From: Bettongia penicillata ogilbyi
Taxonomy: Eukaryota > Chordata > Mammalia > Diprotodontia > Potoroidae
Length of the DNA stretch: 64,000 nucleotides
Assembly: GCA_023548195.1 (NCBI GenBank)
Contig: JAJHZJ010000121.1
Location: 4,932,180-4,996,179 of the forward strand
Direction of reading: 5' to 3'
How positions within the stretch are numbered: the stretch's first letter is position 1; every line of letters starts with the position of its first letter. Below the pieces are notes generated by a model. That model did not search any database and was not told the origin of the DNA. It was given only the letters and a program-made list of their open reading frames with translations. Both the position numbers and the translations under genes were made by a program. Of the stretch, positions 1-12,737 are shown in pieces.

Positions 1-1169
1 TTTTTAATACCTTGACACAAAGTGGAATTTAATCATAACAATATAAATTAGGATATTTTTGATGAGGATACACTATCAAATGACTTTTGAAAAGTCAAGC
101 TATTTAATTTACACTGGGCTATTTTGCATTTTGGTCAATGAATATAGATTTTTAATATATAGATACTATGTCAACTCTGGTAGGGCATTGTTCCTCTGGT
201 ATGTGTATTTAAAAAGTAATTAAGATTATTTTTAACGCCTGTCAAAGTTTTCATCTTTAAACATTTCCTTATCAAATTTATTCTTTGAAACCACTATAAG
301 GGAAAGTATATACAACCTAGTGTTTCCTTCTTGTGATAAAAGTCATATACAGTCTTATACAGCAGTCATAGACAAAACTGGTTTGGGAAGGAGGGCATTT
401 TTATCAGACTTAGCTAAAGGACAATGTGAGAGGATAGAAACAGAGAGCAAATAAATCATCTGATAAAAGGGTAGTCCAAAAGATGTACCAAATAATGCTT
501 ATGGAATATGCATTCACTGTGCATCCTGAGTTTAATTTTTATTCTAGGCTGACAAATTAGTGCTCTCCAGGGGACAATGAGGTGGCATGCTGCTTTTTGT
601 TCCAGTACAAGCTGTAGGAAAACATGTTTTGCCATTTGTCACATGCCTGGCCCTGCAAAAACTGAATCACACACAGTCAGGCAGCACCACTGGCCAGAGT
701 AGATAACAATTATAACTAGCTATTCCTTAAACATGGCTTTTTATGATTATTAAAATAGTTCACAGGAAAGAAATAAATATGTACTATAGGGTTTTAATTA
801 AATCCATGTTTAAACTCAACACAAAATCATAAAATGGAGATTAAGATGACTAAAATACAGTCCAAGATTGTATATTACAAACTATTACACATTCAAATTA
901 GTTTCTTTGGAAAAAAAATCTTATAAATGGGACATCACACTTAACTTTCATCAATTTCAATACTTTGTATCAAGATTACCTGTCAAGTGCTGAAGAAGAA
1001 CTGGTTACTAATAGGGCATCCAGAATTTTATTTCTCTACAATACCACTTAGAAACAGCAAGCACGGTATGTTAATAATTGTAAATATTATAAAGTAATTT
1101 AAATAATTATTATAAATAACAATTTAAAACTAAATATAAAATTAATAAAGCACTTATTAACAAATCTCA
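1..1169. other. NALCN intron, nothing recognised
   Basis: AT-rich intronic sequence downstream of the last exon in the window. I read both strands for the expected next exon (end of S6, ILLSLFVAV) and for known repeats and recognised neither. Confidence 0.5.
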
Positions 1170-1300
1170 CACCAGCAAAAAGATAGGGGCCTGGTGTTGG
1201 AGTTGGGAATACCTGAGCTTTGACATATGTTGCCTATGTGATCCTGGGCAAATTATTCAGTCTCTCAGTACCTGAGCCAACTCTAAAATAAGAGAAGAAC
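1170..1300 (+). repeat. Degenerate CORE-SINE/MIR-like fragment
   Basis: The segment contains a diverged version of the SINE core around gatcctgggcaaattatt, followed by ctctcagtacctgag. In intact copies this reads roughly cctgggcaagtcacttaac. It is old and short, so the family assignment is tentative. Confidence 0.4.
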
Positions 1301-1524
1301 TCGATTGAAGGAATTTCCCTGTAGCAACAAAATCAAAGGTCCAATTCCTCTTCCTCCTGCCTGTCCTAGATACCACCTAGAAGACATTATAGGTTAACAA
1401 ACTAAAATATAGCAGAATCATGTATTCAAGCAGTTGCACAACTTAAAATGTGATCTGACATAGTTATAATTTACAAAACCCTGCAGGTTCCTTTCTTGTT
1501 CCTTCCTCGTTGCTGAGATAAAGA

Positions 1525-1625
1525 AACATTTATGAAACACTATGTGTTAAGCACTTGGGATGCAAGCAGAAAAAGGTCATAGAAAAAGTCCTGCTCTCCA
1601 ATTCATATCACAAAGGGGAGGTGAT
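1525..1625 (-). repeat. L2 3'-end fragment
   Basis: It reads catttatgaaacactatg then taagcacttgggatgcaa, which is the reverse complement of the L2 tail (gcctagcacatagtaggcg...aataaatg). Downstream, the short open frame at 1608-1826 has no recognisable protein. Confidence 0.5.
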
Positions 1626-2364
1626 GCATTCAAGAAAGCTCAATTGCATAACAGTTTGAAAAGCCTGGAAGTCCTCCATCTCATCTAAAGGAAGAGAGCT
1701 GTTGAATTTCACATTATTCAAGCCATATGAGAAATCAAGTTGTCTAGGTAAAGAATGTATTCTCCCAGAAGGGGCTGGCCTTCCCACTTTATAGCTGTCC
1801 TGGATGGGATCTAGGTCAGAAAGCATTGTTTAGTAATTATGGACATTTTTTCAATAGCTCTTTTTTGGTAATATTATCCAAGATAATTTCCCTATATTTG
1901 GCGTCCTCTTTTCTTTCTTTCATTTTGAGAATTGATTCTTGAATATTCTAAAGATTTTGTTGCCTTTTATGTATCATCCGGGAACTCTTCCCATTTTACT
2001 TGTCTAGGTCCTGCTTCTATTTCCTTATGTTGTACAAAAGTAACTGTGATGATAGAGCCCAAAGGTGGCATTTCCAATACCAATGACAGAAAAAAAGGTT
2101 GTTTTTTTTTTAAATGAAGAAAGCTTGACATTTCTTATCTATTTTTAAAATCCCTTTGTCGTTCTTTCAGTTTTCATCCTTAAATACTCTCTGAGTGATC
2201 TGGCTTCTCTGGGATCTTTTGCTTTCCATAAACTTATTTTTCCCTTTGACTACTTCTTGATATTTTATGAGGGGATACTGCGCATGATCTTCTACCATAA
2301 CATTTTTCAAATAAATTTCCATTCTAAATAGTTCATTCTTGTGGCTGTTCTAATTTTGTTTATC

Positions 2365-2490
2365 AGTTAGTGAACAAGTATTTATTGTGTCTACTATGTG
2401 CCTTGTGCTAAGTGTTGGGGATAAAAGAAGGGGAAAAAATAAAACAGCCCCTCCTTTTCACGAGCTCCTGGTCTAACCTGGTCAAGGTTT
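2365..2490 (-). repeat. L2 3'-end fragment
   Basis: The antisense L2 tail is clear: agtatttattgtgtctacta, gtgctaagtgttggggata, and a diverged 'tccttttcacgagctcctgg' corresponding to the 'ccctcaaggagctcac' part of the family. Confidence 0.65.
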
Positions 2491-3171
2491 TGCTCACTAA
2501 TACGGTTGTTAGCTACTTCTATTTTCCTCTGTGGCAATTTATTGCTTCAGTTTAAATTCATTAGGAAACCAATATTTTGTGTCAATGTTCATTCTTTTAT
2601 ACATTCCCCAATTTTTAATGTCGCTGGAGTGTTTAAAAATACCAGACTTGAGTAGCCTTAGACAACACAGTTTCTCGTTATTTTCTTCAAATTTAATCTA
2701 ATTTTATTAATTTTGATCTTGGGTTTAGAAAGCTGGTGAATTTTGTGTATATAGAAAATTGATGCAGAAATGACACACTGGTAGAGTTATTTTCTGTTTT
2801 ATAAACTACAATCAATTTTACTCTATGTGATATAATTTTCTGCTCACCATTTCCATTACCCTTGACTTTTTTCTTGAATGAGCTATCTATGTTTCTAGTT
2901 TTCAAACTCTGGATTCTCTCATTTATTACTCCTCAATTATGTTTTCCAATATGTATCTTCACCATCTTCCCTTATGAACACTCTAAAATTAAAATCTTCA
3001 GGTACAGTTGGTGAATATTGGGTTCAGGGTAGGTACCATTCCTCACTAGCAGAGGGATTCTCCTCATGTGAAGGTTCACAGGTTAATTGTAATTATAGAT
3101 TTCCTCTCCTACACACACAAAAATCTTATATATAATTCTTCATCTTTTATATCTCTAAGTGACTTTTTTTT

Positions 3172-3435
3172 ATTAAAGGCAGTTGGTGGAGTATTGGATA
3201 GAGCACTGGACCTGACGACTTGAGTCCAAAATAAACCTCTGACACTATCTTTGTGATCCTGGGCAAGTCACTTAACCTCTGTTTGCCTTAGTTTCCTTAT
3301 CTATGAAATGAGAATTATAACAGCACCTACCTTCCAGGATTATTGTGAGGAACAAATAAGATATTATTTGTAAAACACTTATTAGCACAATGGCATGTAG
3401 TAGGTACTACAGAAATGCTTATTCCTTTCCCCTTC
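3172..3435 (+). repeat. CORE-SINE (MIR/Mar1-like), near full length
   Basis: A tRNA-derived head (gcagttggtggagtattgga, tagagcactggacctg) is followed by the core (gatcctgggcaagtcactta, tgccttagtttccttatct) and an L2-like tail (aaatgagaattataacagca to gtagtaggtactacagaaat). This order is that of a full-length tRNA-headed CORE-SINE. Confidence 0.8.
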
Positions 3436-3639
3436 CTCTATAAAGTTTTAATATTTAGTCAAATTCTAGAAAATGTTCCCTTAGAAATCTGATAGGTGTA
3501 GAACCAAATCAGCCTATCAACTTGAGTAGGATCACAGGTTTTATTATGTTGTTATGACCTTATCATCAACATTGACTATCTCTTCAATTATTAGTTTTCC
3601 TTTCATGAGTATAACAAATATTTACTTGTAGTATATACA

Positions 3640-3812
3640 GTGAGGAAGCATGAAGAATTGAGAGCTTGAGTAAGAAAAATCTGGGTTCATCTCTTTTCTC
3701 ACTCCCTTACTAGTTGTCTGGTAATGGGCAATTCACAAACTCAGTTTCCTTAGCTTAGCAAAACAAGAAGGTTGAACTTGAAGTTCCCTTCCAACTCCAA
3801 ATCTGTGATCTT
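3640..3812 (+). repeat. SINE with CR1/L3-like tail
   Basis: The 3' part, gttgaacttgaagttccctt then ccaactccaaatctgtgatc, matches the 'ctctgaggtcccttccaactc...ctgtgat' tail shared by CR1/L3 LINEs and MIR3-type SINEs. The 5' part is a diverged SINE head. Confidence 0.5.
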
Positions 3813-4012
3813 GTGGGGCTTGGTAGGCAGACGAATTCTGAAATTATTAATATATTATGTTATTATCTTAAATGAAATTTTTTATAATTTCTCTTCTTCC
3901 TAGATTTTGTTAAGAGCAGAAAGGCTTTTGAATTTTGTGGATTTATTTTGAATTTTGTTACTTTAGTAAAGCTATTAATTATCTGTTAATTTTTTTTTTA
4001 GTAATTATGTAT

Positions 4013-4222
4013 TTCAGGGGTTCCTCTTATCTTTTTGTCCCATCATGAACCTTTTGGCAAGCTGATAAAATCTGTGGATCACTTCTCAGACAAAAAAAAA
4101 TGTTTTTACATACATAAGAGAAATTACAAAGAATTTAAAAGGGAAGAAATTTTATGGGAAAAGAGTGGTCAAAAATATTTTTTAAAATAAGCTCACCACC
4201 AGAAGGTTAAAAACTTCCTCCC
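4013..4222. repeat. Possible non-autonomous hAT-type DNA element
   Basis: The segment begins caggggttcctcttatcttt and ends with gaaggttaaaaacttcctc, whose reverse complement resembles the start, so there are imperfect terminal inverted repeats. The interior (catgaaccttttggcaagct, ctgtggatcacttctcaga) resembles a common mammalian hAT-derived MITE. No target duplication was resolved. Confidence 0.4.
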
Positions 4223-4589
4223 TACTCCAACAAAGCTAAGGGAAAATTACCTTGATTCTTTAGTTTACAAGTCAGTAGCAGAGCAGAAGCTCAGGGACTG
4301 ATATTCTGATACCAAGTCCAGAGGTCGTTCTACCAAGTATGGCTTACGCACTTTGGTAACAACTGAGTCTAGGATCAGTCCTATTCTATAGCTCTATTAG
4401 CCACACTTTCCCTAGGACTCCTCCCTAGCCTCTTGTGATTTCCAGCCTACAATGTTCTATCTAAATAGTATGTTGGCAAGAATAATGATAAAAGCAAATC
4501 CTGGCAGAAATAAGCATAGTCAATTATTAAATCTAATAACAACCAATCAAATTTTTTTCCCCAGAATTTTAAGACAATGATAACAAATG

Positions 4590-7371
4590 GGGGGGAGGAG
4601 CCAAGATGGCGGAGTAGAAAGACTCACTGTATGCTAGCTCCGAACCCACAGCCCATAAATTTCCTGTAAAAAGAACTCCCCACAATTCTGGAGCAGTACA
4701 AGCTGCGCAGGAACGCAGTGGAGGAGATTTCTGTTCCAGAGAGCCCTGAGAAACCAACCCCAAAGGTCCATTGCGCTCTGGACAGCGGAGCCCAGCCCTG
4801 CGCTGCCCTGGGCACGTGGCCCCAGAGGAGCAGATCCGAGCAGGCTTCAGGGACGGAACCTCTGGCGGCCACGAAGGTCCCTCCACCCACAGGCGCACAA
4901 GTCAATGAGAGAGACTTCTGAGCTGGCTGAGAGGAGAGCGGGGTGTCTCTGTGACTCGGGCCCCCTCAGGAGGCAGCGGCAGCCAGGCGCTCCCAAAGCA
5001 AGCAGGAGCTCCACTCCATTACTGAAGGTCTCTGCATAAACCCCCTGAGGGAACTGAGCCTGGGAGGCGGCCCTGCTCCCACCTGAGCACCAGAACTTAC
5101 ACTCACACTGAATAGCAGCCGCACCCACCACTGAAAGCCCCGAGGCTGGGGAGCAGCAGTTAAATCTCAGACCCCAAGCATTAGCTGGGCAGATCTAGGC
5201 GGGGGTGCAGAGAAATCTCAGAAGTCAAGTAACTGGCTGGGAAAATGCCCAGAAAAGGGAAGAAAAATAAGACCATAGAAAGCTACTTTCTTTGGGAACA
5301 GATGTTTCTTCCCCCTTTCATTTCTGATGAGGAAGTACAATGCTTGCCATCAGGGAATGACATGCAGGTCAGGGCCTCTCTATCCCAGACATCTGAGGTG
5401 GATGTCCAGTGGGCTCAGGCCATGGAAGAGCTCAAAAAGGATTTTGAAAATCAAGTTAGACAGGTGGAGGAAAAACTGGGAAGAGAAATGAGAAAGATGC
5501 AAGAAAAGCATGAAAAATGGGTCAATACCTTGCTAAAGAAGACCCCAAAAAATGCTGAAGAAAATAACACCTTGAAAAATAGGCTCACTCAATTGGCAAA
5601 AGAGGTTCACAAAGCCAATGAGAAGAATGCTTTCAAAAGCAGAATTAGCAAAATGGAAAAAGAGGTTCAAAAGCTCACTGAAGAAAATAGTTCTCTCAAA
5701 ATTCGAATGGAACAGATGGAGGCTAATGACTTTCTGAGAAACCAAGAAATCACAAAACAAAACCAAAAGAATGAAAAAATGGAAGAGAATATGAACTATC
5801 TCATTGGAAAAATGACTGACCTGGAAAATAGATCCAGGAGAGACAATTTAAAAATTATGGGACTACCTGAAAGCCATGATCAAAAAAAGAGCCTAGACAT
5901 CCTCTTTCATGAAATGACCAAGGAAAACTGCCCTGATATTCTAGAACCAGAGGGCAAAATAAGTATTGAAGCCTGAAAGATATCCAAAAAGAGAAACTCC
6001 TAGGAACATTGTGTCCAAATTCCAGAATTCCCAGGTCAAGGAGAAACAATTGCAAGCAACTAGAAAGAAACAATTCCAGTATTGTGGAAATAAAATCAGG
6101 ATAACACAAGATCTAGCAGCTTCTACATTAAGAGATCGAAGGGCGTGGAATAAGATATTCCAGAAGTCAAAGGAACTAGGACTAAAACAAAGAATTATCT
6201 ACCCAGCAAAACTGAGTATAATACTTCAGGGGAAAATATGGTCTTTCAATGAAACAGAGGACTTTCAAGCATTCTTGATGAAAAGACCGGAGCTGAAAAG
6301 AAAATTTGACTTTCAAACACAAGAATGAGAAGAAGCATGAAAAAGTAAACAGCAAAGAGAAGTCATAAGGGACTTACCAAAGTTGAACTATTTACATTCC
6401 TACATGGAAATACAATATTTGTAACTCTTAAAACTTTTCAGTATCTGGGTAGTTGGTAGGATCACACACACATATGCACACACACACATACACACATACA
6501 CACATGAATGCACATACAGAGACAGAGAGCACAGAGTGAATTGAATAGGATGGGACCATATTTTAAAAGAAATTAAGGTAAACAGTGAGAGAGAAATGTA
6601 GTGGGAGGAGAGAGGGTGAAATGGAATGGAGTAAATTATCTCTCATTCAAGAGGCCAGCAGGAGATATTTTAGTGGAGGGAAAAAGAGGAGAGCTGAGAA
6701 AAAAACATGAAGTTTACCCTCATCACATTCGACTAAAGGAAGGAATAAAATGCACACTCATTTTGGTATGAAAACCTATCTTACAATACAAGAAAGTGGG
6801 GGAAAAGGAGATAAGCGGGGTGGGGTAGATGATGGGAGGGAGGGCAATCGGAGGAGGGAGCAATTTGAAGTCAACACTCGGGGAGGGACAGGATCAAAAG
6901 ACAGAATAGAAACAATGGGGGACAGGATAGGATGTAGGGAAATATAGTTAGTCTTACACAACACGACAGTTATGGAAGTCATTTGCAAAACTACACAGAC
7001 AGGGCCTATATTGAACTGCCTGCCTTCCCAAAGGGAATGGGTGGGGAGGGAGGGATGGGGAGAATTTGGAACTCAAAGTTTTAGGAACAACTGTTGAGTA
7101 TTGTTCTTACTACTAGGAAATAAGAAATACAGTTAATGGGGAATAGAAAGTCATCTGTCCTTACAGGACAAAAGAGAAGATGGGGACAAGAGAAGGGAGG
7201 GATGACAGAAGAGAGGGCAGATTGGTGATAGGGACAATTAGAATGCTTGGTGTATTGGGGTGGGGGAGGGGATAAATGGGGAGAAAATTTGGAACCCCAA
7301 ATTTTGTGAAAATGAATGTACAAAGTCAAATAAAGAAATTTAAAAAAAAAGAAAGAAAAATAAAAAAAATC
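4590..7371 (+). mobile_element. ORF2-less L1-type element (HAL1-like), full length
   Basis: This 2.8-kb insertion starts with the typical marsupial L1 5' end (ggaggagccaagatggcgga), followed by a GC-rich 5' UTR to about 5240, one ORF1 and about 1 kb of purine-rich 3' region. It ends in an A-rich tail at about 7341-7370. No endonuclease or reverse transcriptase coding sequence lies between ORF1 and the tail. A 10-bp direct repeat, ATAACAAATG, flanks it at 4580-4589 and 7372-7381. This supports a single retrotransposition event, not a deletion from a longer copy after insertion. The architecture matches half-L1 (HAL1) elements, which must borrow an L1 ORF2 protein. A CA-rich microsatellite lies inside it at about 6460-6515. 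The element is antisense to NALCN. Confidence 0.85.
5245..6328 (+). pseudogene. L1-type ORF1 protein with a frameshift
   Basis: The first frame encodes 243 residues from MPRKGKKNK at 5245. After a basic N-terminus come several heptad-rich repeats of the type EENNTLKNR and EENSSLKIR (roughly residues 50-190), which fit the trimerising coiled coil of L1 ORF1p. LENRSRRDNLKIMGLPES (from residue 193) starts the RNA-recognition domain. A small insertion near 5965-5976 shifts the frame. The C-terminal nucleic-acid-binding domain continues in the next frame (5966-6328), including QDLAASTLRDRRAW and ending KRKFDFQTQE. ORF1p is an RNA-binding chaperone of the retrotransposon particle. The break means this copy no longer encodes an intact protein, although it is only lightly damaged compared with other copies in the window. 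Confidence 0.85.
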
Positions 7372-7381
7372 ATAACAAATG

Positions 7382-8644
<1,263 letters not shown>

Positions 8645-8884
8645 CTAAAAGAGAAAAAATGAAAAGTATTAAGAGAGAAGCCGTAGGTCTGAATTTGATG
8701 CTGAAATTGGTCTATGCAGGATCATTTTCAAAATATAGACCATTAGGGTAAGAAGATTCAGGACCCGGGTGGCTATCATCCAGACTATTCATTGTTAACA
8801 AGCTTCAAAGAACACACTTCTAAGAATCATGATTAAAGAACTAAATATGTGATACTGAAAGGTGAGAAGTAGAAAGCCATTCAT

Positions 8885-9005
8885 ATCATCCAACAAACAT
8901 TTACTCAGTTCAGGGTATTGTCAAGAGAAACACAAACAAAAATACAATGTGATCCTTGCCTTATGGAACTTAGAGTCTAGTTGGGCAGATAAGTAATGAA
9001 TATAA
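8885..9005 (-). repeat. L2 3'-end fragment
   Basis: It reads ccaacaaacatttactcagt, then tgatccttgccttatggaac and ttagagtctagttgggcag. This is the antisense L2 tail order (terminal repeat, then 'ccctgccctcaaggagctcacagtctaat'). Confidence 0.55.
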
Positions 9006-9023
9006 ATAATTATGAAATAAGAT

Positions 9024-9235
9024 GGTAGTTTAAAAATAATTTTATTGATATGTTTTGTTTAATGTCACCAATATTTCCCAAAGAATTCTTCCCCTCCCTA
9101 GGGAGAAATTCCTTAAAATGATGAAAAAAGAAGAAAAAAATCCAAAAACAGCTTAGTCAAAGTTAATCAGCATATTAAAAAGCCTGATACTATGTGCAGC
9201 AAGAATCAAGGTAAAATTTGAAGTACAAAGAACCT
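9024..9235. repeat. Unclassified L1 3'-UTR-like repeat
   Basis: The segment attttattgatatgttttgt, then ttcttcccctccctagggag and tatgtgcagcaagaatcaag, resembles a repeat I remember as common in marsupial genomes and probably L1 3'-UTR derived. Orientation and family are unsure. Confidence 0.35.
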
Positions 9236-9429
9236 AAAATCATTAACACATGCTATCAAGTGCTCACTAAGTGCCAAGTCCGGGTGCTATCCTTGCATCC
9301 ATTTTTTTTCTTGTGTGGTGACTCTGAGGGTCTCAGAACTAGAACACTGAGCCATGGAGATCAGCAGAAACCCAATGTAACTCAATCATGCTGATTAGAC
9401 ACAGAATAGAGGACCTGCTTTTATGCCAA

Positions 9430-9545
9430 TTAATCTACTAATAAACTTTTATTAAGTACATATATGTCAAACACTGTTCTAGGCACTGAGAATGAAAATG
9501 TAATGAATGAAAAGATTGCTTGCACAAGGAGATTATGGTTGCTTA
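9430..9545 (-). repeat. L2 3'-end fragment
   Basis: It contains aacttttattaagtacatat, gttctaggcactgagaatga and a diverged gcacaaggagattatgg, in the order of the antisense L2 tail. Confidence 0.55.
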
Positions 9546-10574
9546 TGTTCTCATTCATTATTATGTTTCCTGGAGATAGTCTGGGGATCCACCTGAAGAT
9601 CTTAAAAAGCACCCTCAATTTGTCCAGGGATCTACCCTCAAATACGCATACTAAGAAATATTGACTTACATACCTCCAGTTTCCATAAACTTGCATTAAT
9701 TAATCAATTCATAATTCCAAGTGTTTTTTTAAAGTCACTAACTCTCCAACTAGTACATAAACTGTGTTTCACCACAAGCACCTGGGAACAGGCTGGCATC
9801 TAACCTTGTTCATTTAATAGCTCTGGGAAAGGAAAGAATGATCTTTGATAACTGAAAACTGGTGTAATTTTTTTTTGACTGGTCTTAGTGTCTATCAAAG
9901 AGCTATGTTAATTCAAAGAAAGACAAGATTTTTCTGGTGGAGAAAAAAAGAGGGAAGGCTTCATGGAAGAGTTTCACTATCTGAGTTTGATGGATTTATA
10001 GAAATTGGGCAGGTGATGTTATGAGAGAGGAATTTTTTGGTTGAGGAAACAATATGAAACCATGAGCTGTGCTTTGGGAACAGGAAGTCATCTCTTTTGG
10101 CTAGAGTTTGAGATAGAATACTGATGAATAAGCCTAGATTATTATATAGGTTTTGTTTCTGACATGGAAATTTATTCTTCTTATGTTCTTCTGTGTATAT
10201 GGCAATACTTCGTTGTTTCTTTTTCACGTTATGAAAAAAATGTCTAGAAGTGGTAGGCAGGGACTTCCCTTAGAGGTCTGCTAGTAAATGTTTAACAACC
10301 AGCTCTCTAAAAAAATTTTATATACAACTCAATTTAAAGTTCAATATGCATTATTAACATTTTTACCACAAACCTCTTAAACCTAGAAAATCAATAATAT
10401 AAGTTATACACTGATTTTATAGCTAACTTTCAAGGTGCAAATGCTCATGCTGAAAACGTAACAGCCATCAGAACTACTAAGACCTGACTGCAGCATACCT
10501 TCAGTGAGGCTAAATGTTGGAGGTTAAGCTGGGAGGTGATAAACAGCCATAAGGCTTCGGATCAAGGAGATCAG
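9546..10574. other. NALCN intron, nothing recognised
   Basis: No exon or repeat family was recognised in this stretch on either strand. Confidence 0.4.
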
Positions 10575-10670
10575 CTAACAAGAATTTAGGCAGCACTTAT
10601 TTTGTGCAAGAATACACTGCGTTAAGCACTGAGAATACAAGGTGAAGCAGAAAGACAATCTCAAGGAGGA
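10575..10670 (-). repeat. L2 3'-end fragment, diverged
   Basis: It contains agcacttattttgtgcaaga, gttaagcactgagaatacaa and caatctcaaggaggatgcc, consistent with a decayed antisense L2 tail. Confidence 0.45.
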
Positions 10671-11589
10671 TGCCTTCTATTTTTAAATGATTTTTTATTA
10701 ACTTAAGGATTTCTAGTTACCGGAGTTTGCGTTCTAAAGGGGGAAGATGACTTATAAGAGGGAAGGAAAAAGGTGTGTGCGAGAAGGTACTAATTGGATC
10801 ATGGTACACAAGATCTTGTGGAGATCCAGCAGTTCAGCCTGGTGGGTTAGGGTGGGTCTTCTTAAATTAGAGATTCCGGGAAGAACTGGACAATCAGAAG
10901 GTGAGCCCTAAGTGCTGGAGAGCGCTTCTAAAGGGAGTAGTCTCCGGATGGAGTGAATTTCCAGGGTGAAGTTTCTGTGGCATGGCAGAGAAAGTCTGGT
11001 GTACATAAGTCAGTATGGTAATCTGGAAATGGATGAGATGAAGGTAACATGATTGGAACCATGGTCTGTCTTAAAGTAGTTCTTCCAGCTTTTTGTAGGC
11101 AAATAACGTTTAAAGAATGCAAAAAATTTGGGAGTGGTGGTCTGACTAACCTCTTATTTTCTTCAGATCAAGCTATCCATTTAAAAGTCTTGGTAGAATA
11201 TCATGTTTTTGTCTCTGAATCACAACGTGTTATTTGCAGCATACTAGAGTTGCAAGTCTAAATGCTAATATGACAACACTAATAATCCTAATTTTGCTTT
11301 TAAGGGACACATCTGCCAAATGGTTCCAGACATCATATTAAATACATGGCTTTTAAAAACATTAGAAAATTATTAAATGATATTGCCATGCCAAACAACT
11401 TAATAACAAACACATTTAGAGCTATAAAAATGGCCTAAATCCAAGGCCCTAGCAAGTCTAAAGAATAAGGAATTTCAAACAGTAAGACAAGCTTTTAAGA
11501 TTCACTCTCATTATAACAAGTGAAAAAATAGAAATTTCTATAAAAGGCAGCCCTTTAAAATGACATGGTAGTATGACAATATGACAGAG
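10671..11589. other. NALCN intron, nothing recognised
   Basis: No recognisable exon or repeat family. Confidence 0.4.
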
Positions 11590-11765
11590 TTAAAAGGACT
11601 CAAGGGATCATCCACTCCAACCACTTATTCTTACAGAAAAAGAAACCAAGGCACTGAAAGTCAAAATGATACCTTTACTAAGGTATCAAAGCCATCACGT
11701 GGCAGATGTGGGATTCAAATCGAGGTCTTCAGATATTGAAGCCATTTCTTTTCTACAACAATTTG
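11590..11765 (-). repeat. MIR/CORE-SINE-like fragment
   Basis: The segment contains caagggatcatccactccaa, then acagaaaaagaaaccaaggc, tcacgtggcagatgtgggat and tcaaatcgaggtcttcagat. This is the antisense order of a MIR-like SINE core and tRNA head. Confidence 0.55.
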
Positions 11766-11885
11766 AATTGATAAGCATTTATTAAGACAGTACAATATGT
11801 CAAACAATATGATAGGCACTGAGAATAAAAAGAAAATGGCACAAAAGCCCTCAAACTGTTACTATCTTACTAGAGAAGACAGATA
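11766..11885 (-). repeat. L2 3'-end fragment
   Basis: It reads ataagcatttattaagacag, gataggcactgagaataaaa and ctatcttactagagaagaca, an antisense L2 tail lying directly beside the MIR-like fragment. Confidence 0.5.
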
Positions 11886-12631
11886 GGTATACAGATAACT
11901 AGACACAAAATATATCAAAATAAAGTTATTGCTGTACACCATAGAGAATAAGAAATTTGGAACACTGGGGATAAGAAGAGAAAGGTATTAACAAGAGGAG
12001 AGTCAGGAAAAGTAGTGGGATGCGGCAATCAAAAAAATTTGAATGTGATATTGGGCTACACTTAGGGAGACAGAGTTGTTAGGGATAAGAAGATGGTAAT
12101 AGTACTTCTGTATTGTGCCCAATTATATCATATCCAGAGTATTATGCTTAACAATGGCAGAGTTTGAGAACCTCAATGGTACGTTGTGTTTTGAAGGAAT
12201 ATAAGGATCTCATAAGTAAAGGTGAAGAAAGATAGTTATCAAGCATGGGGGTAACATTGTGCATAGATATGGAAGCAGGAAACACAATGTTATGGATTGG
12301 CAATGTTAAATAGGAGAGCAATTAGGTCTCTTAACACTGCAGAGATGTTTGTTGACAATAATGATGATGGTAAGACTGACAAAGAGAAGTAGATGGATCT
12401 CCTTAATTTAAAAAATGATTTTATACTGTACATTTTTTGGATAAAAACTGAATAAATGTGTAGAGAGGTATTGGAAATCCACAAAAAAATAAAAAAAATA
12501 AGAGGAAGAAATGACTGAGGAATAAAGACCTGAAGAGAGACACTTCTTCATGACAATATGGAGCAAGAGCAAATTGTCAGCAAGGCAAGATAAATAAAAA
12601 AGACAAGTGGAGCAAAATGGAAGGTAAAGAA
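11886..12631. other. NALCN intron, nothing firmly recognised
   Basis: Parts of 12000-12240 might be very old CR1/L3-type LINE sequence, but the match is too weak to call. Confidence 0.3.
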
Positions 12632-12693
12632 AAGGAAGGAAGGAAGGAAGGAAGGAAGGAAGGAAGGAAGGAAGGAAGGAAGGAAGGAAGGAA
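12632..12693 (+). repeat. (GGAA)n microsatellite
   Basis: About fifteen near-perfect ggaa units form an uninterrupted purine tract. It lies next to the truncated end of the antisense L1 fragment at 12738. Confidence 0.95.
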
Positions 12694-12737
12694 GAAAATC
12701 TTAGAAAAGTTACTTTAACTTATCTGCAATCATACTC

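Noticed and set aside
1608..1826. 72-residue open frame on the minus strand
   Set aside because: No recognisable domain, it overlaps an L2 fragment, and it lacks splice or conservation support. It is probably chance.
5245..6328. Host coiled-coil protein gene
   Set aside because: The sequence is L1 ORF1: the L1 5' UTR precedes it, the LENRSRRDNLKI motif is diagnostic, and target duplications enclose the whole element.
12000..12240. CR1/L3 LINE fragment
   Set aside because: A few short phrases resemble the family but the order and identity are too weak to support a call.
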